Below are positions 8,404 through 16,182 of a stretch of DNA of 52,889 nt, piece by piece. Below the pieces are notes generated by a model. It did not search any database. It was given only the letters and a program-made list of their open reading frames with translations, and was not told the DNA's origin. A program made the position numbers and the translations under genes. Positions within the stretch are counted from its first letter, which is position 1, and every line of letters starts with the position of its first letter. The DNA comes from Flavobacterium bizetiae. Lineage in GTDB: Bacteria; Bacteroidota; Bacteroidia; Flavobacteriales; Flavobacteriaceae. The stretch is taken from contig NZ_CADCSU010000105.1 in assembly GCF_902804475.1 (NCBI RefSeq), positions 1 to 52,889 of the forward strand. Direction: 5' to 3'.

Positions 8404-10800
8404 ATGTATGTAGTAAAAAGAGATGGCCACAGAGAGCCCGTAATGTTTGATAAGATTACAGAAAGAATCAAAAAATTGTGTTACGGTTTAAATGAACTTG
8501 TAGATCCTGTTAAGGTAGCCATGCGTGTTATCGAAGGATTGTATGATGGGGTTTCAACTTCTGAACTAGATAATCTTGCGGCAGAAACGGCGGCTTCTAT
8601 GACAATTGCGCATCCAGATTATGCACAATTAGCAGCGCGTGTGGCAATTTCAAACCTACATTCAAATACTAAAAAGTCGTTCTCAGAAACGATGAAAGAT
8701 ATGTATCATTACGTAAATCCAAGAAACGGGCAAGAAGCTCCGTTACTTTCGGATGAAGTATTCAAAGTAATTCAGGAAAATTCAGAATTCTTAGATTCGC
8801 ATATCATTTATACAAGAGATTTCAATTACGATTACTTTGGTTTCAAAACCTTAGAGCGTTCGTATTTGTTGAAAATAAACGGTAAAATCGTCGAAAGACC
8901 ACAACATATGTTGATGCGTGTTTCGGTTGGTATTCACCTTGACGATTTAAAATCAGTAATCGAAACTTACGATTTAATGTCTAAAAAGTTCTTTACGCAT
9001 GCAACACCAACGTTGTTTAATGCAGGAACTCCAAAACCACAAATGTCTTCTTGTTTCCTTTTGGCAATGCAGGACGATAGTATCGATGGTATTTACGACA
9101 CTTTAAAACAAACGGCTAAAATCTCGCAATCTGCGGGAGGAATTGGTCTTTCTATTCATAACGTTCGTGCGACAGGATCTTATATTCGTGGTACAAACGG
9201 AACTTCAAACGGAATCGTACCAATGTTGAGAGTGTTCAACGATACGGCTCGTTACGTAGATCAGGGTGGTGGAAAACGTAAAGGTAGTTTTGCGATTTAC
9301 ATCGAAACATGGCATGCTGATATCTTCGAATTTTTGGATTTAAAGAAAAATACAGGAAAAGAAGAAATGCGTGCAAGAGATTTATTCTTCGCCATGTGGA
9401 CATCTGATTTATTCATGAAACGTGTTCAGGAAGATGCATCATGGACTTTAATGTGCCCGAACGAATGCCCGGGATTATACGATGTTTACGGAGAAGAATT
9501 CGAAACAATGTACCTTGATTATGAATTTAGAGGAAAAGGTAGAAAAACCATTCGTGCACGTGAATTATGGGAGAAAATCCTTGAATCACAAATCGAAACA
9601 GGAACGCCTTATATGTTGTACAAAGATGCAGCAAACCGTAAATCGAATCACAAGAACTTAGGAACAATTCGTTCATCAAACTTGTGTACAGAGATTATGG
9701 AATTTACTTCTAAAGATGAAATCGCGGTTTGTAACCTGGCTTCTATCTCATTGCCAATGTTCATTGAGAACGGTAAATTCGATCACGAAGCACTTTACAA
9801 TGTTACAAAACGTGTAACTCGTAACCTGAACAAAGTAATCGACAGAAACTACTACCCAGTAAAAGAAGCTGAAAATTCTAACTTACGCCACCGTCCGGTT
9901 GGTTTAGGAGTACAAGGATTAGCAGATGCTTTTATCATGTTGCGTATGCCGTTTACAAGCGATGAAGCAAAAGCATTAAACCAGGAAATTTTCGAAACAT
10001 TATACTTCGCAGCCGTAACCGCTTCTATGGAAATGGCAAAAGAAGAAGGACCATATTCTACATTCGCTGGATCTCCAATGTCACAAGGAGAATTCCAATA
10101 CAATATGTGGGGAATGAAAGATGAAGAATTATCAGGCCGTTGGGACTGGGCTTCATTAAGAAAAGAAGTAATGGAGCATGGAGTTCGTAACTCATTATTA
10201 GTGGCGCCAATGCCAACCGCTTCGACTTCTCAAATCCTTGGAAACAACGAAGCTTTCGAACCATATACATCAAACATTTACACACGTCGTGTATTGTCTG
10301 GAGAATTCATCGTAGTAAACAAACACTTACTTCACGATTTAGTAGACAGAGGTTTGTGGAACGAAACTTTGAAACAAGAAATCATGCGTCATAACGGATC
10401 AGTTCAAAATATTGATGTGATTCCGCAAGACCTTAAAGAACTATACAAAACAGTTTGGGAAATGTCGATGAAAGACATTATCGATATGTCACGTCAAAGA
10501 GGTTATTTTATTGACCAGTCGCAATCATTAAACTTGTTCATGCAAGATGCAAACTATTCTAAACTTACGTCAATGCACTTCTATGCTTGGCAATCAGGTT
10601 TAAAAACAGGAATGTATTACCTAAGAACAAAATCTGCGGTTGATGCTATCAAATTTACCCTAAACAACGATAAAAAAGAAGAAGATGCACCGGTAACTTT
10701 AGTTCCGGAAACAGAAGCAATCAGCGTTGAGGATTACAAAGCAATGCTTTTAAAAGCACAAGCAGCAGAGCCTGATGATTGTGAAATGTGTGGGTCTTAA
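8404..10800 (+). CDS. nrdA: Ribonucleoside-diphosphate reductase large subunit (class Ia R1)
   Basis: 798 residues. An ATP-cone starts at the N-terminus ([20 protein letters not shown]). Catalytic residues are C217 (MSSCFLL), N426-x-C428-x-E430 (SNLCTEI) and C443 (AVCNLAS), almost exactly the positions known for the yeast and mouse enzymes. [21 protein letters not shown] is the conserved active-site loop. The C-terminal C793-x2-C796 pair (CEMCGS) shuttles electrons from thioredoxin or glutaredoxin. It reduces NDPs to dNDPs with NrdB. A terminator follows at 10851. Confidence 0.96.
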   Translation: MYVVKRDGHREPVMFDKITERIKKLCYGLNELVDPVKVAMRVIEGLYDGVSTSELDNLAAETAASMTIAHPDYAQLAARVAISNLHSNTKKSFSETMKDMYHYVNPRNGQEAPLLSDEVFKVIQENSEFLDSHIIYTRDFNYDYFGFKTLERSYLLKINGKIVERPQHMLMRVSVGIHLDDLKSVIETYDLMSKKFFTHATPTLFNAGTPKPQMSSCFLLAMQDDSIDGIYDTLKQTAKISQSAGGIGLSIHNVRATGSYIRGTNGTSNGIVPMLRVFNDTARYVDQGGGKRKGSFAIYIETWHADIFEFLDLKKNTGKEEMRARDLFFAMWTSDLFMKRVQEDASWTLMCPNECPGLYDVYGEEFETMYLDYEFRGKGRKTIRARELWEKILESQIETGTPYMLYKDAANRKSNHKNLGTIRSSNLCTEIMEFTSKDEIAVCNLASISLPMFIENGKFDHEALYNVTKRVTRNLNKVIDRNYYPVKEAENSNLRHRPVGLGVQGLADAFIMLRMPFTSDEAKALNQEIFETLYFAAVTASMEMAKEEGPYSTFAGSPMSQGEFQYNMWGMKDEELSGRWDWASLRKEVMEHGVRNSLLVAPMPTASTSQILGNNEAFEPYTSNIYTRRVLSGEFIVVNKHLLHDLVDRGLWNETLKQEIMRHNGSVQNIDVIPQDLKELYKTVWEMSMKDIIDMSRQRGYFIDQSQSLNLFMQDANYSKLTSMHFYAWQSGLKTGMYYLRTKSAVDAIKFTLNNDKKEEDAPVTLVPETEAISVEDYKAMLLKAQAAEPDDCEMCGS

Positions 10801-10850
10801 TGATTTTAGAGTTTAGATCTAAGATTTTAGATTTTTAGAATATTTATAAA

Positions 10851-10884
10851 AAGCAGTTATTGTAATGATAGCTGCTTTTTTTAT
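10851..10884 (+). terminator. Intrinsic terminator of nrdA
   Basis: AAGCAGTTAT (10851-10860) pairs with ATAGCTGCTT (10868-10877), one G-U pair, followed by TTTTTT. Confidence 0.8.
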
Positions 10885-10976
10885 GAAAAGCATTTATTTT
10901 GTAGCTTTTTACTTATATTTGTTATTTTGAAGAACTTTTTTTTGAAATAAAAAGTTTCACTTAAGAACAACTTTTA

Positions 10977-10984
10977 TATATTTG
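10977..10984 (+). promoter_or_regulatory. -7 box abutting the toxin start; second box at 10914-10921
   Basis: TATATTTG occurs twice, at 10914-10921 and 10977-10984, both exact TAnnTTTG matches. The proximal box ends only 3 nt before the toxin ATG (10988), so a transcript from it would be leaderless or nearly so. The distal box would give a leader of about 60 nt. Confidence 0.5.
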
Positions 10985-10987
10985 TAA

Positions 10988-11335
10988 ATGAATGATAATT
11001 CAAAGTTCCGGTCTGTTTTTTTCTTTAAAGATTATTTTAAAAAGTTTTTTGATAAGCAAGAAGAAAAAGTTAAAGCAAAAATAATCTGGACAATAAAAAT
11101 AATGGAATACGCTGAAAAAATTCCATCAACGTATTTAAAGCATATTGAAAATACCGATGGACTTTTTGAAATTAGAATTCAGCTTGGAAGTAATATATTT
11201 AGAGTTTTTTGTTTTTTTGATGAAGGAAAATTAGTTGTTTTGGCTAATGGATTTCAGAAGAAAACTCAGAAAACGCCAAAGAAAGAAATTAAAAAGGCTT
11301 TGAAAATTAAAAAGGAATATGAAAACGAAAAATAA
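10988..11335 (+). CDS. RelE/ParE-superfamily toxin (HigB / phage Gp49-like)
   Basis: 115 residues, strongly basic. The core FEIRIQLGSNIFRVFCFFDEGKLVVLANGFQKKTQKTPKKEIKKAL is the hallmark of the Gp49-like HigB group: a strand with R..R, LVVL strand, then GF.KK...TP..EI..A. These toxins are ribosome-dependent mRNA endonucleases. The frame overlaps the antitoxin start by 17 nt (11319), the classic toxin-first HigBA arrangement. The long N-terminal helix (about 30-60) fits the family. Confidence 0.85.
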   Translation: MNDNSKFRSVFFFKDYFKKFFDKQEEKVKAKIIWTIKIMEYAEKIPSTYLKHIENTDGLFEIRIQLGSNIFRVFCFFDEGKLVVLANGFQKKTQKTPKKEIKKALKIKKEYENEK

Positions 11336-11624
11336 AAACTTAGTTAGTCTAGACGATTTTGTAGAAGAAAATTACGGGAAAATTGGTACTCTAAAACGTG
11401 ATGAATTTGAAGCTGGGTATGAAAATTTTAAAATTGGAGTCTTACTTCAAGAGGCTAGACTTCAAAAAGGAATGACTCAAGAAGAACTTGCAGTAAAAGC
11501 GGGTACAACAAAATCATACATTTCTAAGATCGAGAATAATGTAAAAGAAGTTAAATTTTCGACACTTCAAAAAATTGTAGAGCTTGGTCTGGGAGGGCAT
11601 CTAGAACTATCCATTAAATTATAA
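11319..11624 (+). CDS. HigA-type XRE family antitoxin
   Basis: 101 residues with a helix-turn-helix at about 44-85: LLQEARLQKGMTQEELAVKAGTTKSYISKIEN reads as a standard Cro/C1 domain. The N-terminal 40 residues are likely to contact the toxin. It should neutralise the preceding protein and repress the operon by binding near the TATATTTG boxes. The start ATG lies within the toxin's last codons. Confidence 0.87.
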   Translation: MKTKNKNLVSLDDFVEENYGKIGTLKRDEFEAGYENFKIGVLLQEARLQKGMTQEELAVKAGTTKSYISKIENNVKEVKFSTLQKIVELGLGGHLELSIKL

Positions 11625-11635
11625 TTTAAAAATAA

Positions 11636-11911
11636 ATGGATTTATTAGAAAGAATATCCCATAATAAAAAAGAGTTGTATAATCTTGCTTTAGAATATTT
11701 TCGTAATATAAATCCAGAACAATATGAATATATTCAATTCGATAAGATTGTTTCAAAGTCTATTGCTGTTCTAATAGATCACGATTTTATTCCAACTCCC
11801 TGTATTGAGATCAAATTGAATGTTCTTCAAAATCAAAAAGAAGTTGTAGACTATTTTTTATACATCAACGCAGAAAGGGAATTTATTGATGAACTTCTTG
11901 TTATGTATTAA
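11636..11911 (+). CDS. Small acidic protein of unknown function downstream of the toxin-antitoxin pair
   Basis: 91 residues, 11 nt after the antitoxin stop, so probably co-transcribed. It has an N-terminal helix (MDLLERISHNKKELYNLALEYF), a central strand-rich region (KSIAVLIDHDFIPTPCIEIKLNV) and ends in EREFIDELLVMY. No family recognised, no signal peptide. It could be an independent cargo gene or a third component of the toxin-antitoxin module; nothing in the sequence decides this. Confidence 0.65.
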   Translation: MDLLERISHNKKELYNLALEYFRNINPEQYEYIQFDKIVSKSIAVLIDHDFIPTPCIEIKLNVLQNQKEVVDYFLYINAEREFIDELLVMY

Positions 11912-11984
11912 TTCCGTCCGTTTCGTATTAATACAAATAGAACAATATCCCCAAAAATTCCCCGTTCTAATTATTACCAAAGAT

Positions 11985-12060
11985 TTTAAAACTTAGTCCC
12001 TTAGTAACTAAGAAACTCAGAACCTTCTCTTTAAACCTTTAAGAGAAAGTAAAGTCTTAT
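11985..12060. repeat. AACTTAGTCCCTTAG...CTCAGAACCTT low-complexity repeat
   Basis: A block of AACTTAG, CCCTTAG, AACTAAG, ACTCAG and AACCTT units just before the DUF1800 gene. The same words recur at 14850-14890 and 43115-43205. Non-coding, typical of Flavobacterium spacers. Confidence 0.5.
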
Positions 12061-12078
12061 TGTAATAATTTCTGAATT

Positions 12079-13476
12079 ATGAAAAAAAGCAATCTTTGGT
12101 CCTTACGATTGGGTTTTTCCGGAAAAGAATCCGATGCAATAGAAAAATTAGGATTAGAAAAATTTCTAAAACATTCCTATGATTCAAAATTCGACACAGA
12201 ACTCCCCACTTTTTTAAATGACGATCCCAAAACATTAATCGAACTCAAAGAGCTGCGAGAAGCGATAAAAACTGCCGATTCAGAAGCTAAAAAGAAAATC
12301 CTCAAGCAGGAAATCTATTCATCCGTAGAATTAAAAAAATGGTGGATTGGCAAAATGCGAAACGACGAATTCCCGTTACGCGAAAATATGGTTTGTTTCT
12401 GGCACAATCATTTCGTTTCTACAACTCAAAAAGTAAAAGTCAATTACTGGATTTATCAGCACAATATGATTTTGCGCGAAAATGCATTTGGGAATTTCAA
12501 AAAACTAACCAAAGAAATCGTAAAGTCGAATGCAATGGTCAAATATCTGGACAATGTCGATAACAAAAAAGGAAAGTACAACGAGAACCTAAGTCGGGAA
12601 TTACTCGAATTATTCACAATCGGGATTGGAAATTATTCTGAAAATGATATCAAAGAAGGCGCAAGAGCTCTGGCTGGATTAAATTACGGAGATGACGGCG
12701 CAATGTATAGAAGCCTGGCGCAGGATAATACCAATAAAACGTATTTCGGGAAAACCGGAAACTGGAATTCAGATGATCTCGTTGATATCATTTTTGAGCA
12801 AAAAAATATTCCGTATCTCATTACCAGAAAAATTCTAAAATGGTTTATTTATGATAATCCGTCAGAAGAATTAGTGACCTATTACGGCGATTATTTCAGA
12901 AAAGTAAAGTTCGAAATACAACCTTTGCTAACCAAAATCTTTACCGAAGAATATAAAAAAGAAACTTCAGGAACGAAGATCAAAGATCCGCTGGTTTATA
13001 TTTTACAGCTTTTGGATGAATTGCATATCGACGATCTTGACGATGGTATGATTCTCTATTTCCTGAAACAACAAGGAATGGATTTGTACAATCAGGTCAA
13101 TGTAAAAGGTTGGGATGGCGGAAATTCCTGGCTGACTTCACAAATTTATTTACAACGCAACAACACTTCAGATTTGCTTTGCAGCGGAAGAAGTATTACC
13201 AGAAAAGTATTGAATACAATGACTTCGGATACTGAAAAGCCAAAAACAGAAGTAGAGAAAATTGATATTAAAATTGACTTTGATCCTAACGGAAATAATA
13301 AAACCATCATCACCGAATTATCAAACAGATTATTATTTAAAGTAAATGATTCGATGCAAAAAGATATGGAGAATTTACTAAAGTATGATTTCGACCCAAA
13401 AGAAGCTCACGCCAATTTTGCCGTAATACGACTTTTTGATTATATCACGAAACTACCAGAATATCAATTAATCTAG
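12079..13476 (+). CDS. DUF1800 family protein
   Basis: 465 residues. The family signatures are present: the N-terminal helical repeat; WHNHFVS at about 115, the W.NHF motif; NENLSRELLELFTIGIGNYSENDIKEGARALAG at about 170-205, the strongest DUF1800 motif; and the later GWDGGNSWLTS. No clear signal peptide, although many relatives are exported. DUF1800 proteins are almost always next to a DUF1501 protein, as here (12 nt apart), so the two probably act together. Molecular function is not established. Confidence 0.88.
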   Translation: MKKSNLWSLRLGFSGKESDAIEKLGLEKFLKHSYDSKFDTELPTFLNDDPKTLIELKELREAIKTADSEAKKKILKQEIYSSVELKKWWIGKMRNDEFPLRENMVCFWHNHFVSTTQKVKVNYWIYQHNMILRENAFGNFKKLTKEIVKSNAMVKYLDNVDNKKGKYNENLSRELLELFTIGIGNYSENDIKEGARALAGLNYGDDGAMYRSLAQDNTNKTYFGKTGNWNSDDLVDIIFEQKNIPYLITRKILKWFIYDNPSEELVTYYGDYFRKVKFEIQPLLTKIFTEEYKKETSGTKIKDPLVYILQLLDELHIDDLDDGMILYFLKQQGMDLYNQVNVKGWDGGNSWLTSQIYLQRNNTSDLLCSGRSITRKVLNTMTSDTEKPKTEVEKIDIKIDFDPNGNNKTIITELSNRLLFKVNDSMQKDMENLLKYDFDPKEAHANFAVIRLFDYITKLPEYQLI

Positions 13477-13488
13477 AAAGCTACAGCT

Positions 13489-14658
13489 ATGAACAGAAGG
13501 AATTTTCTAACGCTTACAGGAACTTTTACTGGCGGAATGCTCGTGCTTCCTGATTTTTTACATGCTTTTGGTTCGCAAAATAATTTAGTAATCGGCGAGC
13601 AATGTATTGTATTTGTACAATTGAATGGCGGAAATGATGGTTTGAATACTTTTATTCCGTACGATAATCCGTTGTATTATGATCTTCGAACTAAAATTGC
13701 CTTGAATAAAGATTTGGTTATCAGTAAAAATAAAGGAATGGCTTTTCATCCTTCGTTAAAAGATTTTGCTCAAATGCAGCAAAACGGAGATTTAACTGTA
13801 ATTCAGAATGTGGGATATCCGGAGCCTATTCGGTCGCATTTTCGCAGTCAGGAAATCTGGCAAACCGCAACAGATTCTAATAAATACATCAACGAAGGCT
13901 GGTTAGGACGTTATCTCGATTTGCAATGCAACGGACATCAGGCAACGGCAGGAATCAATCTCGATTCGATTGATAATCTCGCATTAAAAGGATTGGAGCC
14001 TAATTCGATCACGGTAAAAGATCCAAATAGATTTAAAGTAAAATCAGATAAAGAAGAAAATGTAACCTTATCTGATAATCCGCAATTAGATTTTGTTCGA
14101 AAAATTGCCAATTCCGTTACCGAAGGATCAGATGAAATTCAGAAAGCCCTGTCCAAATCAAAATCAGAAATCACTTATCCTAAAACCGACTTATCAAAAA
14201 ATCTGGAATGGATTGGCCGATTGATCAAAGGGAATCTGAATTCGAAAGTATATTATACGTCACTTGGCGGATTTGATACACATGACAATCAACTCGCCAT
14301 TCACGAGAAAAAATTAGCCGACTTAAATGATGCTTTGTACAGTTTTTATCAGGATTTAAAACAAGCCCAATTACTTCAAAATGTTACAATCGTAGTTTTT
14401 TCAGAGTTTGGCCGACGAGTAAAAGACAACGGAAACGGAACAGATCACGGAACTGCCGCGCCAATGTTTATAATAGGGGGAAATAACAAAGGAACTATTT
14501 TAGGCCACAATCCCGATTTAGCGAACCTGGATAACGGTGATTTAAAATACGAAACCGATTTTAGAAGTGTCTATGCCTCTTTATTAAAAGAAAAAATGAA
14601 TTTCGATTATTCTAAAATTGGGATTAAAAATCAGCCGGTTTCTGGGTTGTTTGGATGA
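13489..14658 (+). CDS. DUF1501 family protein with Tat signal
   Basis: 389 residues. The N-terminus NRRNFLTLTG followed by a short hydrophobic stretch is a twin-arginine export signal with a putative cleavage near LHAFG. The core has the alkaline-phosphatase-superfamily look of DUF1501: FVQLNGGNDGLNTFIPYDNP, PEPIRSHFRSQEIWQTA, SLGGFDTHDNQ, and VFSEFGRRVKDNGNGTDHG with GTAAPMFI. The D/H residues in these motifs probably bind metal. A folded, cofactor-containing protein delivered to the periplasm is inferred. Paired with the DUF1800 gene. Confidence 0.9.
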   Translation: MNRRNFLTLTGTFTGGMLVLPDFLHAFGSQNNLVIGEQCIVFVQLNGGNDGLNTFIPYDNPLYYDLRTKIALNKDLVISKNKGMAFHPSLKDFAQMQQNGDLTVIQNVGYPEPIRSHFRSQEIWQTATDSNKYINEGWLGRYLDLQCNGHQATAGINLDSIDNLALKGLEPNSITVKDPNRFKVKSDKEENVTLSDNPQLDFVRKIANSVTEGSDEIQKALSKSKSEITYPKTDLSKNLEWIGRLIKGNLNSKVYYTSLGGFDTHDNQLAIHEKKLADLNDALYSFYQDLKQAQLLQNVTIVVFSEFGRRVKDNGNGTDHGTAAPMFIIGGNNKGTILGHNPDLANLDNGDLKYETDFRSVYASLLKEKMNFDYSKIGIKNQPVSGLFG

Positions 14659-14666
14659 TCGCAATC

Positions 14667-14774
14667 TTTGTCATTTCGACTGAAAGGAGAAATCGCACTA
14701 GAAATTCCACACAGAATATCGTCAAACTTTGTCGATTTACGAGTGTGATTTCTCCTTTCAGTCGAAATGACAAA
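14667..14774. repeat. Long palindromic repeat, GTCATTTCGACTGAAAGG type (copy 1)
   Basis: A perfect 28-bp inverted repeat (14667-14694 with 14747-14774), extendable by about 4 bp with one mismatch, around a 52-nt centre that contains GTCAAACTTTGTCGA. It begins 8 nt after the DUF1501 stop. Copy 2 is at 35791-35890. Transcribed, it would form a very stable hairpin, but no T run follows. Confidence 0.85.
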
Positions 14775-14809
14775 AACACTGAGTAGTCTGTGTAATCTGA
14801 ATTAAATAA

Positions 14810-14895
14810 TCACAAAGATTTGAGCTAATTCGTGAATTCGTGGCGAAAAAAAACTTAGTCCCTTAGCATCTCAGAACCTCAGAACCTTCAAAAGC
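14810..14895. repeat. Mosaic of ATTCGTG.. and CTTAGCA..CTCAGAACCT repeats
   Basis: Contains TAATTCGTGAATTCGTGGCG, then CTTAGTCCCTTAGCATCTCAG and AACCTCAGAACCTTC. Matching words occur at 38795-38860 and 43115-43205. Non-coding. Confidence 0.5.
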
Positions 14896-15000
14896 CCATT
14901 GTAAATATCTCATTTTAAACCAATATTTTTATATTATCATACAAAACCTGCTAAATTTGTTAAGAAATCCTTTTTTGTTTCATAAAATGCAATATTTTTT

Positions 15001-15030
15001 TTGGTGCACTGAAATTAATTTATACATTCG
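15001..15030 (+). promoter_or_regulatory. Promoter of the pheA attenuator and operon
   Basis: TTG (15001-15003), 19 nt, then TACATTCG (15023-15030, one mismatch to TAnnTTTG). This is the best-spaced Bacteroidota promoter in the window. Transcription should start near 15036, about 24 nt before the leader peptide ATG. Confidence 0.7.
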
Positions 15031-15059
15031 CAGAGAATTTATTGAAAAACACAAACAAA

Positions 15060-15140
15060 ATGTCTAATAACCGTTTTTATTTTAGCAACTCTTTTTATTT
15101 CTTCTTTAGTAGAAGTGAGGATTGTGCTATGGTTATTTGA
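15060..15140 (+). CDS. Phe/Tyr-rich leader peptide of the pheA operon
   Basis: 26 codons, ATG 15060 to TGA 15138-15140. The peptide begins MSNNRFYFSNSFYFFF: six Phe and two Tyr within residues 6-16, then ten ordinary residues. The start is preceded by an A-rich stretch typical of strong start sites here. Its stop precedes a terminator hairpin and the prephenate dehydratase gene. Stalling of a ribosome on the Phe/Tyr codons when charged tRNA is scarce would favour the antiterminator. The design is that of classical amino acid attenuators; the function is inferred from structure and location. Confidence 0.85.
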   Translation: MSNNRFYFSNSFYFFFSRSEDCAMVI

Positions 15141-15201
15141 GAAAATTTAAAAGACAAATAAAACTAATATACAATCCTGATGAAAATCAGGATTTTTTTT
15201 T
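15101..15201 (+). promoter_or_regulatory. Attenuator: alternative antiterminator and terminator stems
   Basis: Segment 1-2: CTTCT (15101-15105) with AGAAG (15111-15115), overlapping the last Phe codons. Segment 2: AGGATTGTG (15118-15126) can pair with TACAATCCT (15170-15178) to form the antiterminator. Segment 3-4: AATCCTGAT (15173-15181) pairs with ATCAGGATT (15186-15194), GAAA loop, followed by nine Ts (15193-15201): a strong intrinsic terminator. The two pairings share 15173-15178 and exclude each other. The pheA ATG follows 6 nt after the T run. Confidence 0.85.
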
Positions 15202-15207
15202 GAATAT

Positions 15208-16035
15208 ATGACAACTAAAATTGCGATACAAGGTATAAAAGGTTCTTTTCATCATCAGGTTGTGAAAGAGTATTTCTCTGAAAATGTGGAAATTGATGAA
15301 TGTTTGTCGTTTGAAGAATTGATTGACAGCCTGCTTTCAGGAAAAACAGACCAGGCAGTTATGGCAATTGAAAATTCGATTGCAGGGCCAATTATTCCGA
15401 ATTATGCATTGATTGACAAGAATAATTTACACATAATTGGAGAGCATTATTTGAATATTAGTCAAAATTTAATGACACTGAAAGGTCAGAAAATCGAAGA
15501 TATAAAAGAAGTTCATTCACATCCAATGGCAATTTTACAATGCATGGATTTCTTAAAACAATATCCGAACATTAAGTTGGTCGAAGATAAAGATACCGCT
15601 GAAACAGCAAGAAGAATTCAGGAAAAACAACTAACCGGAATCGCTGCAATTGCAAGTAAAACGGCTTCGGAAATGTATGATCTTGATATTATCGCACCGG
15701 AAATTCAAACGATCAAAAACAATATGACTCGTTTTGTGATTATCAAAAAGCAAAATTCATTTTTGCCGGAAAACGAAATCAACAGAGCGTCAATCAAATT
15801 TGAACTGGATCATAAAAGAGGAAGCTTAGCAGCAGTTTTAAATGTAATGAGCGATTGCAAACTGAATTTGACAAAAATTCAATCGCTGCCAAAAATTGAA
15901 ACACCTTGGAAATATTCGTTTTTCGTAGACGTAACATTCGAGAAATACGAAGATTTTGCAAAAGCCAAATCGTTATTAAACATAATGGCAGAATATTTTA
16001 AAATATTAGGAGAATATAAAAATACGAAACCATAA
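15208..16035 (+). CDS. pheA: Prephenate dehydratase with ACT domain
   Basis: 275 residues. The catalytic PDT domain (about 1-180) shows IAIQGIKGSFHHQV, AIENSIAGPI and the catalytic NNMTRFVI motif (T174-R175-F176). An ACT regulatory domain follows (about 192-270: FELDHKRGSLAAVLNVM, KIQSLP..PWKYSFFVDV), which normally mediates feedback inhibition by Phe. It converts prephenate to phenylpyruvate. No chorismate mutase domain is fused; that activity is supplied by the last gene of this operon. Expression appears controlled by the upstream attenuator. Confidence 0.93.
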   Translation: MTTKIAIQGIKGSFHHQVVKEYFSENVEIDECLSFEELIDSLLSGKTDQAVMAIENSIAGPIIPNYALIDKNNLHIIGEHYLNISQNLMTLKGQKIEDIKEVHSHPMAILQCMDFLKQYPNIKLVEDKDTAETARRIQEKQLTGIAAIASKTASEMYDLDIIAPEIQTIKNNMTRFVIIKKQNSFLPENEINRASIKFELDHKRGSLAAVLNVMSDCKLNLTKIQSLPKIETPWKYSFFVDVTFEKYEDFAKAKSLLNIMAEYFKILGEYKNTKP

Positions 16036-16059
16036 AGAGGAAATTTCAATTTTTTAAAA

Positions 16060-16110
16060 TTCCAAATTCCAATTGTCAGGCTGATCGATCCCGAAGCTTC
16101 GGGAGAAGCC
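16060..16110. repeat. Partial palindromic repeat between pheA and the aminotransferase
   Basis: GTCAGGCTGA (about 16076-16085) is followed by the perfect palindrome CCCGAAGCTTCGGG (16090-16103). The first word is shared with the palindrome at 17381. It looks like a mosaic of two dispersed repeat types. Non-coding. Confidence 0.45.
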
Positions 16111-16182
16111 CGAAAAGTTAGAAAGTTAAAATGAGCATAAAGCTTACGGCCTATAGCCTAAAGCAAAATATAAATAAAAATC

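Noticed and set aside
12339..12563. Open frame inside the DUF1800 gene in another frame
   Set aside because: It has no family features and overlaps a strongly supported gene; the same applies to the other overlapping frames, such as the antisense frames within nrdA, kmo and queA.
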